Source: Mesorhizobium sp. M8A.F.Ca.ET.218.01.1.1
GTDB lineage: Bacteria; Pseudomonadota; Alphaproteobacteria; Rhizobiales; Rhizobiaceae
DNA length: 64,000 nt
Assembly: GCF_004791165.1 (NCBI RefSeq)
Contig: NZ_SRUZ01000010.1
Coordinates: 208,653-272,652, forward strand
Direction of reading: 5' to 3'
Each line of letters starts with the position of its first letter. Position 1 is the first letter of the stretch. Shown piece by piece: positions 59,504-64,000 of this stretch. The position numbers and the translations under genes are program-made. Below the pieces are notes generated by a model. It searched no databases. It was not told where the DNA came from and saw only the letters and a program-made list of their open reading frames with translations.

Positions 59504-60847
59504 ATGCTCATGGTTGCCGACATCATCAGACCGATCAGCTTGAGTTTTTCGCTGCTGCGGCGGTTCTGGCCGCAGCTCGTGGCACTGGTGCTGGCCGGGG
59601 TGCTGGCCGGCGATCTCCTCATGCAAGTGGCGGCCAAGGTGGCGCTCGCCAACCATTTCGCCGGGCTTGCCATGCTCACCCTGGTGGCGCTGGCGCAACT
59701 GGTGGTGACGGTGGCGATGTTCCATGTGCTGCGGCCGGGCCTGCCTAATGTGCTGGCCGCGCAGCGCGGCGCGGACAAGGCCGCCGAGAGCAAAGTCGCT
59801 GGCAACGAGGCGAGCGATGCCGACCGGCGCGGCTCGCGGCTGGTGCGCATGATCACCATCGCGCTGCTGCCGTTCTTCGCCTACTACGCCGCCTGGGGAT
59901 TTCTTGGCGACATCGTGCGGCAGTATTCGCGCGCCTCGCTCGACCAGGCCGGTTTCGGCCAGAGCGGCAATGTGCTCGACGTGCTCGATTCGCGCTGGCT
60001 GCTGATTTCGGTCGCCGTTTCCTGGCTGATCCGCCGGCTGGCCAAATTCATGCAGACGAAGACGACAGCAACGTCGTTCTGGCAGATCGTCGTGGTGATC
60101 TGCGAGACCAACTGGATCTTCGTCGGCCTCTACGTCATCAGCCGCTGGAAGGACAGTGCGCTGCAATGGCTGATGAGCCGCAATTTCTGGTCCGTGCTGC
60201 AGGCGTCCATCGATGGGCTGGCGAGCCCGGTACCGGTCGCGACGGCCGCACCAGTGGTGACGGCGACGAGCGCCGCACCAGTGGTGCCGGTCGAGATCAC
60301 CTCGATCACGGCCTCGATGGTGGCGGTCAGTCTGTTCTTCTACATGCTTTTGCCGCTGATCTGGCTGGTCATGGCGGCGCTGATCTACGGCTATGAGGTG
60401 CGCGACGAGGCGGCGCTGATGCGGGTCAACAGCCGCGTCGAGCGGTTCGGCCAGCGCTATGCCGGACTGCCGAAATTCCTGCGCGACTTCGTCGAGCATT
60501 TCATCGCCGGCTACCGTTCGCGCTACCTGCCGATCGCCAATGGCGTGCGGCTGACGGTGAGTTCCAGCCTGGTGCTGCTGTGCACGCTGATCGTCGGCTA
60601 CCGCCTGCTCGACTGGGGCGCCGCCTGGCTGTGGCTTGGCGCGACAAGGCTGATCGGCCCGCACGAGCTCGACGTCTGGCAGATCCTTTCGCATGGGGTG
60701 ACGCTGCTGTTCGGCAGTCCCTTCCAGGATTCCTCCACCGGCATCCTGATCGAGCCGATCAGGATCTGTTTTCTCGCCGCCGTGCTGGAGACGGCGTTCT
60801 CGCTGTCGAAGGGGGCGGGGAATGGAGTTAGTGAAGCCGCGGCGTAG
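59504..60847 (+). CDS. Large multi-pass membrane protein, unknown
   Basis: The product has 447 residues from the ATG at 59504; an ATG two codons later is also possible. It has about six or seven hydrophobic segments: a pair near the N-terminus, single helices near 120-140, 160-175 and 200-220, then further ones near 275-300 and 355-380. A low-complexity alanine/valine/proline repeat (VPVATAAPVVTATSAAPVVP) lies before the later helices and would be periplasmic. RRFWPQLVALVLAGVLAGDL and FAYYAAWGFLGDIVRQYSRA are notable. No family is recognised. It converges on a three-gene operon of anchored proteins and may be their partner. Confidence 0.75.
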   Translation: MLMVADIIRPISLSFSLLRRFWPQLVALVLAGVLAGDLLMQVAAKVALANHFAGLAMLTLVALAQLVVTVAMFHVLRPGLPNVLAAQRGADKAAESKVAGNEASDADRRGSRLVRMITIALLPFFAYYAAWGFLGDIVRQYSRASLDQAGFGQSGNVLDVLDSRWLLISVAVSWLIRRLAKFMQTKTTATSFWQIVVVICETNWIFVGLYVISRWKDSALQWLMSRNFWSVLQASIDGLASPVPVATAAPVVTATSAAPVVPVEITSITASMVAVSLFFYMLLPLIWLVMAALIYGYEVRDEAALMRVNSRVERFGQRYAGLPKFLRDFVEHFIAGYRSRYLPIANGVRLTVSSSLVLLCTLIVGYRLLDWGAAWLWLGATRLIGPHELDVWQILSHGVTLLFGSPFQDSSTGILIEPIRICFLAAVLETAFSLSKGAGNGVSEAAA

Positions 60848-60858
60848 GCGTGCGTTCC

Positions 60859-60882
60859 TCTCCCCGTATAGTGACGGGGAGA
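60859..60882. terminator. Solo half of a family A repeat, bidirectional terminator
   Basis: TCTCCCCGT (60859-60867) and ACGGGGAGA (60874-60882) form a 9-pair hairpin with loop ATAGTG. This is the same core as the inner hairpins of family A repeats. It sits exactly between two convergent stop codons (60847 and 60889), so it can end transcripts from both sides. Confidence 0.7.
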
Positions 60883-60888
60883 AAGTAG

Positions 60889-61458
60889 CTATTTCGGCGG
60901 CCTTTGAAAACGCAGGTACCACGGCCGCTCGCTGCCCAGGCCGACGGCCGGGCGGATGGTTTTCACCGCGTCCTCGGGCACGATGAAAGTGTCGCCGACG
61001 GTGATGACGTCGCCTTTTCTGGCGCCGGAGAAGATCGCCTGGGCGCAGTTCATCGCGCCCTCCGGCAGGCTGACGCCGGAGATGAAATCGGGCAGCCAGC
61101 GACGGCCGGCGGCGTCGGTCAGCATCAGCTTGCAGCCCAGCCATTGTTTACGCAGGTCCGGGTCGCCGATGGTCACGGTGAAGGTGGCGATGACGGCGAA
61201 GGCGTGGTCGGGCAGGCGGCCGGCCTTGCCGCCGCGCAAATCGGCCAGCTTCCAGCCGCTGCCGCCGAACGGCACGGACTGGCCGAACTCGACATCCCTG
61301 GCGATGAGGTCCTCGCCATGCAGCCATTCGCGCACGCTGTCATAACTGGTCTCGGCCAGTGTCAGCGGCAGCAAGATGGCGAGCGCCAACAAGCCGCCCC
61401 GGCGCCATTTTCGCTCGGCTTGCGGGTCGACGGCCGGTTCCGTCGAAACGGCGCTCAT
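60889..61458 (-). CDS. Membrane-anchored extracytoplasmic protein, unknown (third of three)
   Basis: The 189-residue protein has a short cytoplasmic start, one hydrophobic anchor near residues 23-38 (GGLLALAILLPLTLAE), and a soluble beta-rich domain with VPFGGSGWKLADLRGG, VIATFTVTIGDPDLRKQWLG and a GDTFIVPEDAVKTI end. The domain includes a pair of cysteines (GCKLML and MNCAQAI) that could form a disulfide. The ATG overlaps the previous gene's stop. It resembles a small Ig-like or DUF4352-like fold, but no family is certain. Confidence 0.7.
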   Translation of the reverse strand: MSAVSTEPAVDPQAERKWRRGGLLALAILLPLTLAETSYDSVREWLHGEDLIARDVEFGQSVPFGGSGWKLADLRGGKAGRLPDHAFAVIATFTVTIGDPDLRKQWLGCKLMLTDAAGRRWLPDFISGVSLPEGAMNCAQAIFSGARKGDVITVGDTFIVPEDAVKTIRPAVGLGSERPWYLRFQRPPK

Positions 61459-62075
61459 GTCTTGCCCTGCGGTGTCTGGCCCTGCGATGTCTGGCCCGGC
61501 GCGGCATCGAGGTCGAATTCCGGCAGGATGTCGGACGGCTGGCCGTCAGCGCCGGTCGGCAGCGCATCGAGGCTGATACGGGCCTGCGCGTCGAGCGGGC
61601 CGAACTGGCGCGCGGCGATCAGCAGCCTGGCGCCGCGGATCTGGTCCGATGGCACTTCGAAGACGAACAGGCCGCGTTTGTCCAGGCCCGGATCGACGCC
61701 GTGCGGCGGCATGTCCTGGCGGTAGCCCAGCCGCTCCGTCTGGTGATAGCGCAACCCGGTCGGGCCTTGCCAGGTGCCGTCGGCCACCGCCGTGGAAGCG
61801 CCGGTCGCGGTGAGGCTTGTCGTCGCCACCACCCACAGGCCGCTGGTCGTCAAAAGCTTTTCCTGGCCGAACTGGCTGGCCTTGAGCTGGCGCGCGAAGA
61901 TCACCTTGTCGAGCCTGACAGCGAAGCTGCGCGCGCGCACCGTGTCGTTCATCGCGCCATCGATGGGAATTGGTGCGGTGAGGTCGGCATAATGCGGCTT
62001 CGTCACCTGCATGCCGTAGCTCAGCGCCACGGTCGCGCAAAGGACCGCCAGATTGCCAAGCACGCGTATCCTCAT
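61455..62075 (-). CDS. Membrane-anchored extracytoplasmic protein, unknown (second of three)
   Basis: From the ATG at 62075 the product has 206 residues. A hydrophobic anchor or signal (RVLGNLAVLCATVALSYGMQ) precedes a beta-rich domain with SFAVRLDKVIFARQLKASQF, TTSGLWVVATTSLTATGAST and KRGLFVFEVPSDQIRGARLL. The C-terminus is a short glutamine/glycine/threonine-rich repeat (QTSQGQTPQGKT). Both neighbours overlap it by four bases, so the three are translated as a unit. Confidence 0.7.
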   Translation of the reverse strand: MRIRVLGNLAVLCATVALSYGMQVTKPHYADLTAPIPIDGAMNDTVRARSFAVRLDKVIFARQLKASQFGQEKLLTTSGLWVVATTSLTATGASTAVADGTWQGPTGLRYHQTERLGYRQDMPPHGVDPGLDKRGLFVFEVPSDQIRGARLLIAARQFGPLDAQARISLDALPTGADGQPSDILPEFDLDAAPGQTSQGQTPQGKT

Positions 62076-62683
62076 GAGCCGCTCCCCGGCTGCCCGATCG
62101 CCGGCTGCCCAGTCGCCGGCAGGTCGGTGACCGGCAAGGTGACGGTGCCGAGCCGGTAGGGATTGTACCAGCCGGGCGTGCCATGGAGATTGTCGCGCGG
62201 CTTGAAGATCTCGGCGGTGACGCCGAAGGCGAGATTTGCCGGCACGGCGTTGTCGCCGGCAAGCGGCCAGACATAGGCCATACGCTCGGTCATCCCCGGA
62301 TGCAGTTCCGGCGTCATCGTGGAATCGCGTGTCAACACGATCATCGGCGAGGAGTCGGGCAGGACAATGCCGTCCGGCGTGAAGACGTTGAAATAGCCCT
62401 TGTCGGATTGCGCGGTGCGGTTGGTCATGTCGACTTCCAGCACCAGCGCCTTCTGGCCTGGCTTCAGCGGCACGCCATGGACCCCGGCATGGCTGACATA
62501 GGCACGCACCGGCTGCAGGCGCCAGCGTCCGGCGTCGATGACGGCGTCTGGCGGCAATTGCGGTGGACCATGGGCGGGCAGGGCGCCAAACGCCCCCATC
62601 ACGCCGGCGACAAACAAGGCGGCGATGGTTCCCGCGCCGGCCGTTATCCAGGTCTGAATTTTTGAGCGGGCGGTCTTGAACAT
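62072..62683 (-). CDS. Membrane-anchored extracytoplasmic protein, unknown (first of three)
   Basis: The 203-residue protein has an N-terminal anchor (WITAGAGTIAALFVAGVMGA) and a beta-rich domain with ALVLEVDMTNRTAQSDKGYF, FTPDGIVLPDSSPMIVLTRD and ERMAYVWPLAGDNAVPANLA. It ends with a proline/glycine-rich repeat PATGQPAIGQPGSGS similar in style to the next protein's tail. The three proteins share one layout and are probably diverged paralogues or parts of one envelope complex. Confidence 0.7.
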   Translation of the reverse strand: MFKTARSKIQTWITAGAGTIAALFVAGVMGAFGALPAHGPPQLPPDAVIDAGRWRLQPVRAYVSHAGVHGVPLKPGQKALVLEVDMTNRTAQSDKGYFNVFTPDGIVLPDSSPMIVLTRDSTMTPELHPGMTERMAYVWPLAGDNAVPANLAFGVTAEIFKPRDNLHGTPGWYNPYRLGTVTLPVTDLPATGQPAIGQPGSGS

Positions 62684-62783
62684 TCCAAACCATGCACGTC
62701 GAACGAACAGCCACCCACCCGCAATCTAGGAAGAAAAGGCAGGGATTGGAACCCGCAAATGGCTGGTCCAGCCGTGCCGAGCC

Positions 62784-63146
62784 TCAGGCTGCTTCGAGCG
62801 CCCAGAGATGATGGCCGTAGCGACGGAAGAAGCGCGCGACGAGACGCTGCTCTTTCGCCCTGGCGAGATCAGGCAAGCGCCGTTCCTGGCGCCAGCGCGG
62901 CATGTTGCGCCAGCCGGCGATGAAACGGGCAGCATCCTCGATGGCTTCATGCGCCGACAGCGCCGGGCCGATCGCGGCCAGGAACAGAGGCTCCGACTGC
63001 TTCATTTCGTCGATGACGGCCTTGCGCCTGAAATGATCGAGACGGGCTTGCGCGATGCCGTTGCGGCGGATCGCCTCGAAGGCTTCGAGCAAAGCGGGAC
63101 TGTCGCCGGTGTAACCGCAGGCGCGGGCGAAATCGGCGGCATCCAT
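62784..63146 (-). CDS. Small helical basic protein (120 aa), unknown
   Basis: The ATG at 63146 has GGGAG upstream; the frame is open to 63404 but lacks signals there. The 120-residue product is mostly helical (SPALLEAFEAIRRNGIAQAR, VIDEMKQSEPLFLAAIGPAL) and ends basic and aromatic with LVARFFRRYGHHLWALEAA. No family was recognised. It is divergent from the cysteine-rich gene at 63325 with an AT-rich spacer between. Confidence 0.6.
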   Translation of the reverse strand: MDAADFARACGYTGDSPALLEAFEAIRRNGIAQARLDHFRRKAVIDEMKQSEPLFLAAIGPALSAHEAIEDAARFIAGWRNMPRWRQERRLPDLARAKEQRLVARFFRRYGHHLWALEAA

Positions 63147-63324
63147 TCTTGCTCCCGCATCCAGGCGCGGGTCATTCCACGCCGACTCACATATGCAAGT
63201 CATATATAAGCATAACTCAAACAGGCATAGAAGAAAGACTTTTGGAGGAGTTTGGAAACTGCGACTCGACTCCCGCTTCAAAACACGGGAAGATAGGAAC
63301 AAATCAGAAACAAAAGGACAGGGG

Positions 63325-63627
63325 ATGATGGCGTTGCCGGGCAGGGAAGCAGTGATCGCGCAGGTCGCCTCGCTGTCGGTCGAGTGCGCCGATTGCGGCC
63401 GCAACAGGTGGTGGCGGCCCGATCAGTTGAAGCGCTTCGGGGTCAACGGGAACACGCCGCTGGCCGCGTTGTCGGGCCGCATCGTCTGCTCGGCCTGCCG
63501 TGCCGACGGGCTGCCAGGCACGGCGGTCTCGATCCAGGCAGCGTTCATCGACGAGCGCCAGCGCGTGCGCAGCGAGGCACGGATGCTGGGCGATCGTGAG
63601 GTGCTGGTGGAGGCGAGGCGGGCTTGA
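63325..63627 (+). CDS. Small zinc-ribbon-like protein, unknown
   Basis: The ATG at 63325 follows AAGGACAGGGG and gives 100 residues. Two C-x2-C pairs (ECADCGRNRWW near residue 21 and VCSACRADG near 57) are spaced as in a zinc ribbon. WWRPDQLKRFGVNG lies between them. The rest is a charged helix (FIDERQRVRSEARML). Proteins of this kind often bind nucleic acid or another protein. Confidence 0.6.
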   Translation: MMALPGREAVIAQVASLSVECADCGRNRWWRPDQLKRFGVNGNTPLAALSGRIVCSACRADGLPGTAVSIQAAFIDERQRVRSEARMLGDREVLVEARRA

Positions 63628-63687
63628 GCAAAGGACGTGCCGTCATGGACGATTTCGCCAACATTGTGACGCGATGCGGCAACCCAG

Positions 63688-63874
63688 CACCTTCTCCCCG
63701 TCACTATACGGGGAGAAGGTGCCGGCAGGCGGATGAGGGGCGGCGCTGATTTGGCGGAATTGAACTTCTATTCTGATGGTGCGAGGGAGTTTGCAAGCTT
63801 GGTCGTTTTCTTTGAGGTGGCATTCGAGACGCCACTTGCCGAAATCTTGGTGCTGCCCCTCATTGTCCTGCCGG
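63688..63874. repeat. Palindromic repeat, family A copy 5/6 (interrupted)
   Basis: The hairpin CACCTTCTCCCCGT (63688-63701) and ACGGGGAGAAGGTG (63708-63721) is followed by GCCGGCAGGCGGATGAGG. About 100 bases later an inverted partner, TGCTGCCCCTCATTGTCCTG, appears and stops abruptly at CCGG (63874). The expected next hairpin is missing because the insertion-sequence-like end begins there. Confidence 0.8.
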
Positions 63875-64000
63875 TGTCCAGCCGATAGATGGGTAACAGA
63901 TTGAACCGGATACATAGGTAACAGTTCTCCCCCTATGCATCCGCCGCAGCGCCAAGCGGTTTGGTTGGCGCGGCGCTGCGGCGGACGAGCTTCATACGTC
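63875..64000. mobile_element. Insertion-sequence end, IS481-like (continues past window)
   Basis: The segment begins TGTCCAGCCGATAGAT and carries two GGTAACAG copies 25 bases apart (63891-63899 and 63916-63924), an arrangement remembered from IS481-family ends in rhizobia. A perfect 13-base dyad, CCGCCGCAGCGCC (63941-63953) and GGCGCTGCGGCGG (63972-63984), follows. No transposase ORF is visible in the 126 bases available, so the family is tentative. Confidence 0.5.

Noticed and set aside
59495..61144. 549-codon open frame on the minus strand
   Set aside because: It runs across two convergent genes and the terminator hairpin. The membrane pattern of the plus-strand protein at 59504 is far more gene-like.

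Overview
The window is a high-GC alphaproteobacterial chromosome segment, most likely from Mesorhizobium or a close Rhizobiales relative. The evidence is the gene content (many ABC uptake operons, LysR, ArsR and LacI regulators, SRPBCC, VOC and DUF1801 enzymes, DUF1236 and DUF1488 proteins), the dense gene packing with ATGA start/stop overlaps, and three families of rhizobial-type palindromic intergenic repeats. No rRNA, tRNA, CRISPR array or prophage was recognised. The only mobile-element signal is what looks like one insertion-sequence end at the right edge.

Layout, left to right. 1-7024: a peptide/nickel-type ABC uptake locus (divergent double ATPase, Tat-exported binding protein, two permeases) joined to an NtaA/SnaA-type flavin monooxygenase and a tandem DUF427 protein. 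7136-13581: a CPA2 antiporter with a C-terminal stress domain, a DUF2270 membrane protein, an MFS exporter with divergent LysR regulator, and a ChaC-type glutathione cyclotransferase. 13958-17572: an ArsR-SRPBCC-VOC module, two DUF1801 proteins and an acyltransferase. 17602-24051: a LacI-regulated sugar ABC operon ending in a GH127 beta-L-arabinofuranosidase. 24301-31299: DUF1488, free-methionine sulfoxide reductase, YeiH-type transporter, ParDE toxin-antitoxin, GNAT/ACT pair and an aldehyde dehydrogenase. 31632-32734: a Xre-RES toxin-antitoxin pair with a clear operator. 32756-41364: regulators, a TauE-type exporter, universal stress protein, phosphatase, an ECF sigma factor with SnoaL tail behind an SDR, and a secreted protein. 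41399-46361: pseudouridine synthase, a second ArsR-SRPBCC-hydrolase-VOC operon, and an aldo-keto reductase with divergent LysR. 46522-51293: a diguanylate cyclase, three tiny membrane or coiled-coil genes, twin hairpins, a DUF1236 protein, a truncated cytidine deaminase, DUF2127 and PAP2 proteins. 51415-55364: stand-alone enzymes and a MmyB-type regulator. 55631-59394: an RbsBAC-type sugar ABC operon. 59504-63627: unrecognised membrane and zinc-ribbon-like genes. The right end is repeat DNA, apparently interrupted by an IS481-like end.

How parts work together. The two sugar ABC operons both carry a large palindromic repeat between the binding-protein gene and the next transporter gene, which would favour extra binding protein over membrane components. 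The two ArsR modules pair an autoregulated repressor with small-molecule-binding SRPBCC and glyoxalase-fold enzymes. The least understood block is 59504-62683: a multi-pass membrane protein facing an overlapping three-gene operon of anchored extracytoplasmic proteins. It is the best candidate here for an undescribed system, but its function cannot be read from sequence alone.
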